Of a stretch of 64,000 nucleotides of DNA, positions 43,996 to 56,288 are shown piece after piece. The position numbers and the translations under genes were made by a program. The notes under the pieces were generated by a model, which did no database searches, was not told where the DNA came from, and was given only the letters and a program-made list of their open reading frames with translations. Where the stretch lies: NCBI RefSeq assembly GCF_000711695.1, contig NW_013546952.1:1-64000 (forward strand). Direction: 5' to 3'. Each line of letters starts with the position of its first letter. Positions within the stretch are counted from its first letter, which is position 1. This DNA comes from Tilletiaria anomala UBC 951 (taxonomy: Eukaryota; Basidiomycota; Exobasidiomycetes; Georgefischeriales; Tilletiariaceae).

Positions 43996-46849
43996 TTATG
44001 GCGCCGCAGTGTCATTCTTGCTGCGACCTCCCGAGAGTATCTTGCCGATGCGGCCCATCAACGGGCGCCTTTCTCCGTCGAACTGCTCGTCATCATCATC
44101 CCCGTTGGCGTCCTCGCCGGCGCCTTGCGTCGCGCTCGACATGCCGATCCGACTCTGCGGACTTGCCGCCCCGGGCTTTGTAGCCGCTACCGCCCTGGCC
44201 TCCGCTGAAGGGTTCTCCGAAATGAGCGCTGGCGCGCTGGCGCGGCTGCTCAAATCGGCATGCCCCCATATTTGCGGCCGGTCCTCGTGAAACTCGACGA
44301 CATACGCGCCGTTGGCGAGCATGCGCGGACTCCCACCAAATTCTCTGTCGCTCTCCAGCCCGCCGCCTATCCCTAAAAAGCTCTCATTCGTGTTCTTGCG
44401 CGAGAGCTCTCGCTCGTACGCCTCCGAGCCTCGCCGTGACGTCTCTGAGGGCGTTTCTGGGTGTTTGATCGTGACCTCTGCACGCGTGGAAGTGGGAACA
44501 CAATGTCGCAGAGCGAAACACGAATTGTGAGTGAGACCATCGTTCTTCAGGACGAAAAAAGGGGGGGCACTGCACTCACGGTTGATTCCTTTGGACTGGC
44601 CAAACGATCCGTATTTACCGGCTTCATTCGTCTTGGACGCCGAGCCAGCGCCTTGTATGCCGAAGTTTGACCAGAGAGGCGTGTTAATCGCGCCGCCGCC
44701 CCACTTGCGCCTTCGCTCGATGATGCCGCGAATAAGAGGCTGCCACTGGTCCTGGGTGGAGCTGGGCTTGTTGCGCACGACACGGATCTTGTTGTGCACG
44801 TCCTCAAAGATGTCCGACTCGTCGATAATCTCGCGCCCGATCATCTCCTCGATCACGTCCTCGAGGGTGACGACGCCAAGCGCGCCGCGCGGCTCTCCAG
44901 GATGCGCAGAGACAAGGATCATGTGTGAGCGGCCTTGCTGGAAGTAGTTGAGGCAGTCGAACAGCGTCAGATCCGGGCTGGCTTCTGGCAAGGCGTGGAG
45001 TTGGAAGGAAGAAACGGGTAGGCTGTCCTCCGGATCGTAGCTGATCAGACTCTTGACGCTGCGATCGCATGAATACAGTCGGATACGCATCGAGGTCAGC
45101 AGCGGTAGGTGGATGGAGAAACAGCACGCGAACAAGCCACTTACAGCAGCATGCCGAGGATTGCATCACCCTTCTTGGACTCGTGGACGGGGATGCGCGA
45201 ATAGCCATTGTTGACGAGCTAGGTGTTTATTTTATAGCGTGTCAGCAGTGGCATTCAGATTCGACAGAGCAAATATAATATCCAGGGTCTCTCAAATGGC
45301 CAACACTCACCTTTGCAATGCCAGCCTCGTCGAGAATTGAGTCGCTGGACAGCGTATAGACGTCTTCGATGGGCGTCATGACATCCTTGACCGTTTTGCT
45401 GTTAGCAAAATTGGAACAGCTCGATGGCGCATCAGCAAGGAGCCCTCCCAGACGCGTGCAGCAGATATATCAGGCTCACTCGTTCAAATCCAGGACCGCT
45501 CGAATGCTATCAGCGACAGTGTGCAGAAAAAGCACAAATCAGTCGCCAAAACTCGCGCAGCAGCGGTACGGAAATGTCCTATACCACACTCACATTGTAA
45601 CCTCATCCTCGCTCAAGCTATCCGCGCCAATCTGTTGGTGAAGCGAGACGAAAGTCTTGAGCTCGGCCTTGCTATATGCGACAGGAGAGACAGAATGTCC
45701 GGGTGTCAGCGATGGACACCAAGTAAAATCAATGGGTGAGCAAGAGGGACCTTCGTGTCTCCGCTAGAGCACGGTCTCTAAACAGGAATTAAGGCGCATA
45801 TACCCACCGGTACGTCGTACCTTGCTCCTCGCCAAGGCACCAGTCGAGCAGCTTGGCTGTTGGCCATGCGATGGGGGCAAGGATGATCATGACGGCGTGC
45901 ACGAGCGGCGCGCAGAATGCGCCAATCGCAAGACCATGGCGCGCGCAGATGGACTGGGGAACGATCTCGCCAAAGATGACGATGAGCAGCGTCGAGGACA
46001 AGACAGCTGCGATTCCGCCGCCAAAGTCGGAAAGGAAGATGGGCTGCGCGTGTAAAATACAGGAAGAGGATGGGGCGCGGTCTCTCATGTGAGCATGCAC
46101 AGTGGTGCGGTGTACGGAACTCGGGGCTGCTGTGTACTTACAAGCGTCTCGTTGACAATAACGTTTCCGAGCAGCAGCACGACAAGGACCCAATGGCGAC
46201 CCTTTTCGAGCAGATTGAGAACCTTACGTGCATGGTTCTGTTCGTCCGGCGTGCCACTCGTGCTAAGCACCTGAAGGTTGACCATATCAAGGCCCATGAG
46301 GCCGAGCGTCAGGCCAGCAAAGATGCCGCCAAGGATGACGAGGCCGGCGATGGAGAGCACGTCCAAGATCAGCTTCCCAGGCGTATCGGGCAGGTCGCCC
46401 CCGGGCGCCGACGGCAGCGGCTCCTTGTGCAACTGCATCAGGCCGGTCCCGCTTGCTCGCGCCCCTGCATCGTTGCCTGAGAACTGCGAAAAGGGCACGG
46501 CCAAGGCGGGTGTGATGATGTAGCGCGCGAGGGTAGTGGTCGCAAGAAGCGAGAGCTTGATGTAGGAGCTTGACGATGAGGATGCTGCTGCTGCTGTTGA
46601 CGGTGCAACCGGAGGGCGACGCATTTTTGCTGCTGTGTCACGACCCGCCATCAGCAGCGCTGATGATGATGATGACGATGCCGAATCCAGCTCCTGCCCT
46701 TCCCGCCCGTCGGCTGGCAGCGTGGTGCATGATGGACCAACAGCTCCTTTGATTGTGGAGGCCAGACTCAGCCGGCGCCTGGCCTGCAGGACGACCTTGC
46801 GAAGCGCAGGAGCGGCGGCGGTGCGGCTCAACGGTTCTTGTGGCTCCAT
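43996..46849 (-). CDS. CNNM/Mam3-type DUF21-CBS membrane protein
   Basis: CNNM/Mam3 proteins are vacuolar or plasma-membrane proteins linked to Mg2+ and other divalent-metal homeostasis. Exons 46142-46849, 45808-46043, 45594-45671, 45480-45506, 45311-45398, 45145-45218, 44580-45058 and 43996-44477 all join in phase and give 723 residues. A Ser/Ala-rich N-terminus precedes the DUF21 membrane domain (about residues 159-330) with GGIFAGLTLGLMGLD, GNVIVNETL and FGEIVPQSICARHGL. The acidic helix (LHQQIGADSLSEDEV) and the CBS pair follow: KTVKDVMTPIEDVY, then GVVTLEDVIEEMIGREI. The C-terminal ~200 residues are polar. The start at 46849 gives MEPQEPLSRT; the frame is open further upstream, but those residues look non-coding. 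Confidence 0.92.
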
Positions 46850-48545
46850 GCTTAGGATGGGTCGGCTGCTGTTCTCGGGCGAGGGCGATAGGCATGCAAC
46901 TACTCGGGGCACGATGAGGTGGCTGTCGATGAGGATGGAGCGAGGTGGACCTGCCTGCGCGGTGCAAAAATGATTCACCGAGCTTAGAGCGGAAGAAGCG
47001 GGAGACTGGTGCAGTGCCGTCCTAGCCCGATGACGGATGACAATGAGGCGCCCGCCAGCTCTGGTACAGTCACGGAGGGATGAGCGCAACGAGCAATATC
47101 TGGGCCCATTTGACTCTAGAATGGGCCTCTTCACACGAAAAAATGGAGAAAGCCCCGAAGCCTTACTTCTCGCTGCACTCTCACTATTCTGGCAATGAAC
47201 GCCCATACACAGGCTTTCGTCAGTCATCGGTGCGACCGGGTTCTGTATATACACACACCATGTGAGGTCAGGATAACCCAACATCAAATCAACCACGTAA
47301 ATATCAACGCCGTACCCCTCGATGGCCACTTCAAGCTACATCAAGAGGGGCAAATATACAATGCAGGGGCCCATCGAGATGTCACCCAGTGGCCGTGTCG
47401 ATGCGCGACGTGCTGCTGAGTCCGAAAAATTAACCTTGAGGATCGACCTGGGCCCTGCGAAGGGTCAGAGGCGCGGAGCTGGAGGCCTCTTCGAGCATGC
47501 ATCCCCATGGCTGCCTTTACCCATATCAGAAGCTGCACTTCTGGATCTACTTCGAGGAATGTACCTTTCTATCTCTAAGCAGCAGACTTGGAGCACGCTA
47601 TCTCCACATTCTGGCGCGCCGGCCAGTCAGCTGCCGTACTCATCGCGCGGCACGAAAGCGCAGCACGTGTTGTCAGGAGTCTACCATGCAAAGAGGTTCT
47701 GCTGTGTCCTATTATGGAATGGTGAAAGGTCTGGCTATCGTCGGCAACTCTTTCGCACACGCGACAATCTGCACACCGCAGCACCGTCCACTGGCGATGA
47801 GCTGGGTCCTGGGTGCAGTCCTGGAAGCTATTGGCAGGTGTATCCTATTATTGGAACTAGCTTTGGTTGAGACCTGAATTGACTATTTTAAGCTTGGACT
47901 GTAAGACGAGCGTTGAGGTCAGTTAGATGAATGATGGGAATTCCTGAAGCAAGTTTGCGCAGCTGCTCTCGACGTCAACTTAGTGTCTCTTGGACTCCCC
48001 CCCTGCGCCGCACTAAACTCTCACCGGCGCGGATACGCCGCACGTCCACCGCCACGGCATGACTCTGAGCTATGTAGAGCATAACCACTAGAGAAGGTAT
48101 ACTTTGGACTGACTGGCCAAATGTTTGCTCCAAAGGTGATGTTCCAAACGAGTAGGCTCGCCAAACATCCGCTCGGCTGAGATTGGTCCCTGCGACAGCA
48201 AAGTGTCGCGAACGAGACCCGCAGGCGTTTCCCCTCCCTCGTCAGCCATCCAGGCGCAGCTCCGCGCCGCGCCGCGTATACATATGTATTACTCGGAAAC
48301 ACGACATTGAGCCCCCCCCCGCAGAAACGGGATTTCGGCCGAGCGCAAACAAGAAAGGGCGCAGCACTGGGGACCTTTAAGCACATATCTCTCTGGCATA
48401 CAACGAGGCCTCTGGGCATGCACATCGGCATCCTCGCCTGAGCGCCGCGCGCGATCTGCAGCCGCAGCGACGTGCCCTTCCCGTGTCTGTCGCTTCCGCG
48501 TAACCCACGCACGACTTTGCTCCGCGCAAACAGCGCCGTGCCACG
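46850..48545. other. Divergent spacer CNNM gene / DUF1765 gene, no gene seen
   Basis: 1.7 kb between divergent starts. Frames on both strands lack recognisable motifs. A poly-C run lies near 48310. It presumably contains both promoters and 5' UTRs. Confidence 0.4.
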
Positions 48546-51500
48546 ATGCAGCCGCACCCGCGGGCAAACGCTGCGCACAATGCAGGAGCTGCGTCGTCTG
48601 GCACCATGCGCAACGCAAACGGCAGCAGCAGCGCTGTTGCCAATGGCTACCATGAGGACCACCCCGCAGGCCCTATCCTGCCGCCTGGAGCGCACGCAGC
48701 GCCGCTGATTGCACGTGGTCCGCTGCCGCCCTCGCTTCAATTCGGCCAGTCACGCATCCACGACCGGCCGCAGTCATCCGTATACGGGCCATCCACCTCG
48801 CAAGGGTTCGGGTTCAAGACCTCATTCGACTCGTCATACAGCGGCCGCAGCCCGTTGCCTAACGCGCTCGGGATATCGCCGACCTCAGCCAAAGGTGCCG
48901 CCGGTGCCGATGGTTCGTGGTCCGGTGGCTCCGGGCGCACGTCTGCCCTTGGTTCAGAAGTAGGGGGGATCGGAAGGAAGGGCTCGGTCGCAAGTCTCGA
49001 AAATGGTGTTAGCCCAGGTTCAGGCAGCAGCCCATCGTCGAGCAGGGCCGGTGGTGGCGGCAGCGCCATCCGCTCACCGGATGGACGCGTCCTCTTCCTC
49101 TCCACACCATCCCCTTCTTCCCGTTCACGCTTCTCGTCAAGTAGCAGCACAGGCTTCATGATGCCCATCAGCGGCACCGGTGCGAGGCAGAAGGTCTCCA
49201 TCGTCAATCCCGGCCAGCGGAAGAAAGCGGCGATGGCTGCAGCCAACGGCACGGATTTCGCCCGGTGGCCAGAGGAGAAGAAGCGGGGAAACGACCAAGC
49301 ACAGGAGAACGCGAACGCTGCTGGCGCAGCTACGGGTGCCCATGAAGGCGCGGATGCCAGCGGCACCGCGGGCCCCTCACCTGCAAACGGAGGAAGCATG
49401 GCGCAGGTCAAGATGGCAATGAGCGCAAGGACGTACTCTACCACTGCTCCTAGGCAGGGGCAATCGCTGCGCGCGTACAACGCGGCTATGAAGAAAGCGC
49501 AAGCGGCCAATGGCAGCGCAAGCGGGACCGCGGCGCCCACCTCATTCGAGGCGGGGCCTCAGGATTTCATTCTTGGTAGCACGTCCGCTGGGCAAAACGC
49601 TTCACGCTCGAGCTCCATTGATGGCGGCTTCAGAGGCAGCCCAAACGGAGCAGCCGCACCATCCGCACATGCTGCGCCTGTGTCTGGCACACTGGATGGA
49701 GAGTACAGGGGCCCGGTCAGCATCGCGAGCCTGCGTGCAGCGAAATCCAAGCGCGACGCGGCTGCTGCCGTCGCGTTCCCTGCTAGTGTGGACACGACTA
49801 GTGCCCCAGAATATTCAACATCGGGATCCACGTCGGGTCCTTCCGAGGCTTTGTCAGCTGCTGCGGTTGCTGCTACAACGAGCAGCGGCCTCACACATGA
49901 AACACATAGCAACCGCTTGAACACACGGCCGACCGAGCGCAACATGCCCACAAGCCTCACGCCTGGCTCACCATCGGCGACCAGCGACAGCACGAGTTCA
50001 GGCGGCTTGCTCGTAGGAAGGCTCGGTGAAGATGGTGCTGGCGGTGCCGCACCCATGATTGACTTCGAGCTGCCAAGCGAATCATTCTTCTCCATGGCTT
50101 CACCAAACGGGCGCTCGCTGCAGCCTTCTCAAGACGACACGCTCGACACTTCTCCCGAGACTGATGCCGATAAAGCTCTGCCTCCGACACCAAAGACACC
50201 TGTATCCGGCCGGCAATCTCACCACCAACAGCAGCAGCAGCAGCAGTCCCCGAGCAAGGCTGCCGAAGAAGCCAGTTCGAGCCAAGAGAGCTTGAAGCTC
50301 AACCCGCTGTCGCATGGCGTGTCCGATACCGCATCTGACACCAGCCACGAGAGTGCAAAGGGTACACCGGACCGAGGACGCGCCCTGCCTCAGAAGCCGA
50401 TGCGTTCGCCCGAACGACCTGCCGCTTCGGCGCTCACGCTCAAACCAGGTACGCTTGCGCGCCTGGAGAGCAGCGATTCGCGCGCGACGACGACTAACGA
50501 GGCAGTCATGCTGCAACCCGCCTCTGCTGCAACTGCTGCAGCGAGCGTACCTCCCGGCGCCAATCTAGCGATGTATGTGCCTCCTGGTGCACTTTCGCGT
50601 ACACGCAAGCGCAAAACCCATCCTGCGGATCAGCATGGAATCATACATAATGCATCTGCGGTGCGCAACAATAGTCGCTTCTCTGGCAGCACGACTGGGT
50701 CCTTCAGCACCCCTATCCGACCGGGGTTTGACATGCCGTCCAACATCGATGAGGAAGGTGAGGAAGAAGAGGAGGATGAGTATGAGGACGAAGAGGAAGA
50801 GGAAGATGAGATTTGGGAGAACGACCATTCGGCTCTATCAATGCAAGGCTCTGTCCTACCCTCGAGCGCGTGGACGGAGGTGGAAGATGCGTTACTCCAA
50901 TTCCAAGATAGTACGGCAGCGGGAATTGATAAGGGCACGCTTCTGCGCACCGTCCTGCTGCCATTCCTGCAGCTGGAGGTCGAGCGACCGTATGTTGCGC
51001 CAGATAGCGACAGCAGCTTCTCTGACGCGCGCAGCCGACGTGGCCTGTTCTTCGAATGGATTGGCCGGCTGCTCATCGAGCTGCAGCACGTGCAGACGTC
51101 AGCAGATCGTGGAGCCATCCTCGAAAGCATCGCGTTCATACTTGAATCGCGCAACCTCTCGCCAAAATTCCTGCAGGAAGATCTTCAGGACAGCCAGCGC
51201 TTCAACTCGGTCTTTGGACATATCCTCACCTACGCTATCGGCGAGCTCAATAAGAAGGGTGTATACCAGAACACGCTCATATTTTCGGGACGTTTGCTGG
51301 GTGAGTGTCAGACGTGTACTCACGCTGCATCATTGCTCTGCTTCTGACATGATGTCTCCCTGCAGCCATCGCGTTCTTCCGCTTGGAGGGCGTCGCGAGC
51401 AAGCTTCTACGAGCGCTGCCTGTGAATCGGTTTGCCCTCGAGAGAATTGCGGCAGAGGCTTCGTGGGAAGAAATGCAGCCGCGCGACTTTGTCAAGTTCA

Positions 51501-53677
51501 AGTCCGTTTTCCCCAAGCACCTGAGAAGCCACTGCTTCCAAGATGTGCGCACGTATCTTGTGCAGCTCGACTCGCTCGGCACGGAGCGAGTTTCCGAAGA
51601 CGACGACAGATACCTCGTGCGCCAGGACGAGGTCGAGGTTGAGATGTCCGGCAACTGGCTGCGTCGCTGGCAGTCAGATGATTCCGAGCTCTTCTTCAGC
51701 TTCTGTCGCAACTACCACCGCCAATTGGCAGCAATGATGTACAGCATGCGCTATAAGAACAAGTTCTTCGGCGCCCCAGGTTACGCTCACCTGGCTACTT
51801 GCATCCACCAGAAATGTGTTTCGCTCGTCCATCGTGAAATTCTTTCCGTCACCACGCTCTCATCGCAGAAGAACTTGTGAGTTGCGTCTGTCCCCTTTCG
51901 AGCATTACCTGTTCTGACGTGACATCCTCCGTAGCAATCCTGGCGAGACCGCCAACGTGCTCTCAGGCAGCACAGCTGGCAAGCCACGTCACCTTGAGGC
52001 TGCCAATCGGCGATGCACAGCGATCGTGGTCGACGTGGTGCGCGCTCCAGGCATTAACAATAGCGTCTTTATGCCTATGATTCAAACACACATTAAGTGT
52101 TTGATCAAGCGCACTTCGCTGTACGATGTTCAGGGTGTGTTCTGTCTGCTCGATTGGCTGGATTCGGTCTTCACACAGGTCGAGGCAGCAGAGCTGCAAG
52201 TGGAGGACGTTCTGGACGTTTCCTTCATCATCGACATGGTCGCCTTACTCCTCGAAAATGCGGATCATGCACTTGCCCTGATGCGCACAATCGCTGTGAG
52301 TGAGGGCCACACGCTGCGTTTCAGCACAGTGGTAGCTGATGGTGTCTATCAATTTTGCAGTTCTGTTATGCGAATTTTGGCCTTCTGATTTCGAGCAAGC
52401 GAAATCGAAGCCGCTTCTGTGAAGAGATCCTGCTAAAGCCGACCGTGTTCCACAAGCTGTTCCTCTCGTGGTCGTTCACGATCAGGGCTTACTTCCTTCA
52501 CCTTCTTGTCTGTGAGTCGCGTCATTCTGATCAACCCGTACGATGGCTGGAGATTGACGCTCCCCCTTCACACAGTCCGCCTTGGCCATGTCACTGATTT
52601 TGCGCCGCCGAATGATGACATCAAGAACAGCACGGCCGTATCCATCGCTCGCTTGTTTTCTCAGCGCTTAGATGAGATCCGCAAGCGACATGACGAGCTT
52701 TCTCCATCCGACCGACAGAGCAGTTCGGATGATGAAGCAGACGACGAGAGAGGGCTTAGGCGACGCACATCGTTTGTTTCCACAATCCGGAGAACGCCCT
52801 CAATCCATCGCGCTGAGCTCAATCCGACTGCAAAAGCGGAGCGAGTCCTCGGAATTGGTCTTCCTGACCCTGCCATCACTGCTACTCGCGGCGAGAACAA
52901 AGCGTCGAGCCGTGCAGCCAAGTGGCTGCGTGCGCTTGGCGGCAAAGGCGGCAAGGGAAAGCCAACTCCCGTTAAGCCGAGCACGCCTGATTCGCGATAC
53001 AGCGTTTTGACAGTATCTCCTGGAGAACAGCGTAGTGGAAGCCTTTCTGCTATGCTGGAAGAGTCGGATGACAGCGGAGATGACAGTCCGGACGAAGTTA
53101 CCCTCCCGCGAACCGCCAGCAGCCAGGATACGAGCAGTGAGACTCCCTCCGTTGCTTCACCAATTACAAGCGACCATATCGCCACGGATGCTGCCTTCGA
53201 CCTCCAGTCACCGACAGCGGCATCACCGCATCCGAGCACGCTGTCCTCGCGCCGCTCAGCATCACCACGGGTCTCGCGCGCGTTTTCCAAGCGATCATCC
53301 TTGGTGCCTGGTCCAGCATTGGAATTGGTCGTAGACGATGATCAGCCACCGGTACCCCGACTCCCTGAGCACCTGCGTCCGCGTGGTTACGACAAGTCAC
53401 GACATGTATACGCTGTCCAGAGTCTGCGCGAGTATGAGCAGACTGTCCAGGTGAGTTGTGGTGATCTTTCGCCGATTTCACGAACATGATGCTAACCTGA
53501 AGATCGCATTTGTAGGAACACGACGACTTCATGAATTCCCAGCCCGAGGGAGAGCGAACTGCAGTGCCTCGCCTGCCCGTCAATGTGAGTGTCGTGCATG
53601 TTCCCACTGAAGATGTCACGCCATCTGACAAATGCCCATCTTCCTTGCAGTGGCCGGCAATGTGGCAAGGAGACTAA
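48546..53677 (+). CDS. DUF1765-domain fungal protein (7 exons, 1582 aa)
   Basis: Exons 48546-51300, 51366-51876, 51935-52295, 52361-52511, 52576-53450, 53516-53584 and 53651-53677 join in phase. The first ~700 residues are disordered and Ser/Ala/Gly-rich, with a polyQ run (near 50225) and a ~30-residue Glu/Asp block (near 50750). From about residue 780 a helical region begins (SAWTEVEDALLQFQD, GLFFEWIGRLLIELQ). It contains the family's conserved blocks: LRSHCFQDVRTYLVQLD, ELFFSFCRNYHRQLA, APGYAHLATCIHQK and CYANFGLLISSK. DUF1765 is a fungus-specific domain of unknown function; the all-helical character suggests a scaffold or trafficking role, which is only inference. A basic, phosphosite-like Ser/Arg-rich tail follows, ending NWPAMWQGD across two short exons (69 and 27 nt). 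Confidence 0.85.
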
Positions 53678-54406
53678 GGCTCATCGTAGCAGCTCGAGCA
53701 CGCAAAGCTCAGGCGTCGGATCTGCTTTTCATGCATTTACTTTGCACCCGAACTCAATTGTTCTATGTATACAAACTCAACTGCTTTTATGAACCCATAA
53801 TGCCATAGTGCGAAATGAAACCCACTACCGCATTTGCAAGGATGACGCAGACGACGCTGGCGCCGCCCTTGCGGGCAGGACGTGCTTTTGCCCGAATGCC
53901 GGAGGGCGGCTCCCGGCTCGCTCTCTTGACGTCTCCGTTGATATCGGTCCAATGGGGGCTTCCGACTCAGTCTCTCCCCCTTTCCCTGCTGTCGATTTGT
54001 TGACAACCCCCGGGAAGCAGGGTAGGCGATACTCGACCCTCGACAGGTCCGCAGGCCTCAAAATCGACCTCATTCGACACGCATGCTATTACCCTGTTGT
54101 GGACCGGGCCGCTAGGCGCCATGCCCTTGGCGGGAGGGCGTTTGCAAACTGCACCGATTGCGTGTTCTTCGTTTTCCTCCGTTGTGGCGCTCTGGCGTTT
54201 TCCGGCGATCTGGTTGCCGGTCCCGGTCCCGGTCCTACTCGACGCAGCTATCCTCTCCTCTCGTATCATCTTTCATCCTCTTCATAGCCCAAGAGTTTGT
54301 ACACCGAAGCAACTGCAGATCAGTTCGTGGTCATCGCTGTGACATGATCAAAGAAGGGGACTACCATTGCCTTCGTTGCCAAAAACGACAGGAATAAGCT
54401 GCCACG
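53678..54406. other. Spacer DUF1765 gene / MDR gene, no gene seen
   Basis: 729 bp, presumably the 3' UTR of the DUF1765 gene and the promoter of the dehydrogenase gene. No domain is visible in any frame. Confidence 0.4.
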
Positions 54407-55806
54407 ATGAGTGACACGGTCCATTTGGGCACAGTCTACACCGGGTCGTCCTCCGGACGCGTGACCAAGCGACAAGGCGGGTCGCGACCGGTTGGGCCAC
54501 ACACTGTCGTCATCAAGGTGACGCACTCGGGCATCTGCTGGAGCGACATGCACTTTCTGAAGGAAGATGACATGGTCCTCGGTCACGAGCCCGTTGGTGT
54601 CGTCGTGCAAGTCGGATCTAAAGTCCGCCGCTTCAAGAACGGCGACCGCGTCGGGTGGGGCTGCATCCACGACAGCTGCTTGAGCTGCACCGATTGCGTC
54701 AATGGAAATGACCAGAATTGCAGATATAAAAAAGCTTACGGTTCTCATGACAGAGATCAAGGCGGATTCGGAGACACAGCCTGCATAGAAGAATCATTTG
54801 TGCATAAGGTGAGCAATTGCGAACCTGTGTGTCGAATGCGATCACAGACTAAATCGTTCTAGTAGATTCCTGATGGGCTACCCATGGAAAATGCAGCAGT
54901 CTTTCAATGTGCAGGTAAGTCACGTTAATTGAGGAAGTTCTTCGTGCAATACGTTCATCTTCAACTGCTTGAACTATGCAGGCGCTACGGTCGTTGGTGG
55001 TTTAGTTAACGCAGGCGTGCAGCCTTTCGACCGCGTTGCCATCCTCGGCGTCGGAGGTCTTGGCCATCTCGCCATCCAGTTTGCCGCCGCGATGGGATGT
55101 GCGGTTATTGCAGTCAGCGGAACCATGTCCAAGAAGGAGGAGGCTCTGTCGCTCGGCGCGCACGAGTTCGTTTCCATCAAAGACAATCCAAGGTTCCAAG
55201 GAGTCAAGCCGGTCAATCACCTTCTGTAGGTCACATATTAACGTTGATATTTTCTCCCGCTGCGCTAATCTTGCTAGTAACCACAGTGTCTGCAGCAGCG
55301 CACAACCTGACTGGAAGGCACTGTTTCGGTTCGTCAAGCCTCGGGGCACTGTGGTGCCGCTCTCGGTCGCCTTTGGAAATTTCAATGCACCGTACAGCGG
55401 CTTCCTCAGCAAGGAGCTGCGCGTAATTGGCAGCCTCGTCTGTGGACGCGACGTGCATGAGAAGATGCTTGAGTTCGCATGCCGTCACGGGATCATTCCG
55501 ATGATCGAGCAGGTAAGAGCGCTGTCTATGAAAACTGCGGTCAATGACATGAGAGGAAGGAAAGCTGACACTTTCCCATTCACGCTTGCACTTGGTTTTG
55601 GATTCCAAGGTAAGCATGACGGAGGAAAACTTAAACACAGCGATGGACCGTCTCAAAAGGGGGGACGTACGGTGAGCACGCATATATAGCGCTCAGTAAC
55701 TGATGTCTTCGGAAGTTACTGACACAACGGCGGCTTGCACGGTAGGTATCGTTTCGTCATGGTCAACCCAACCAACAAGGGTCTGCTCGCCGAAAGCAAG
55801 TTATGA
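54407..55806 (+). CDS. Zinc-dependent MDR alcohol dehydrogenase (cinnamyl-ADH/ADH6-like)
   Basis: NADP(H)-type medium-chain dehydrogenases of this group reduce aldehydes. Exons 54407-54808, 54866-54914, 54982-55225, 55287-55512, 55610-55671 and 55746-55806 give 347 residues, the usual length. Catalytic zinc ligands are Cys44 (GICWSD), His60/Glu61 (GHEPVG) and Cys149 (FQCAG). The structural zinc set is Cys91, 94, 97 and 105. The Rossmann motif GVGGLGH lies at 173-179. The end, MTEENLNTAMDRLKRGDVRYRFVM, is the classical MDR C-terminus and fixes the last two introns. Intron 3 begins GTAGGT, so an unspliced transcript ends at once (TAG). The acceptor of intron 1 is a tandem CTAG|TAG, where only the second keeps the frame free of a stop. 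Confidence 0.9.
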
Positions 55807-56288
55807 CGAGCACTGCTTTGCTTCATCATGGACGAGCGAGGCGGGCATGAGGTGCTTCACTTTCATTCGACGTCGGATGGTCGAACTATCAGCGGCAGGG
55901 ATCAAGCGCTGGCGTCTGGTGCTACACTTATCATATTTAAATGGAAATGAGAGAGCCAGTGGGAACGCGAAAGCGAAGGAGCAGGGCGTAGATCAAAACA
56001 AAGACGAATCAGGAAACCAGGGAAATGGAGATAGAAGCTAACATCCAGTATGAAAGGGCCAGAGACAAGGCGGCTGCTGTATTGCTCGTATTGAGGGGGA
56101 GAAAGGTGTAAGATGCAGGGATCCTGACCTAGAATGAGACAGTGTAGCTGGGTTGAATACGCCTTCCCTGACGTAGCCAGATGCTGGTGCAAAGGGAAGC
56201 AATGAGTGTGATATTGATGTGCAGCCAAGAGCCAACGCAGGCCCTTCCACTCGCTGCTGAGGTCACTGCAATTGGATTGACATGCCGT
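55807..56288. other. Spacer, no gene seen
   Basis: 482 bp between the MDR dehydrogenase stop and the convergent hypothetical gene. Nothing recognisable. Confidence 0.4.

Noticed and set aside
46850-47329. N-terminal extension of the CNNM-type protein
   Set aside because: The frame is open, but the residues look random and lack the Ser/Ala bias of the true N-terminus. The ATG at 46849 is the better start.
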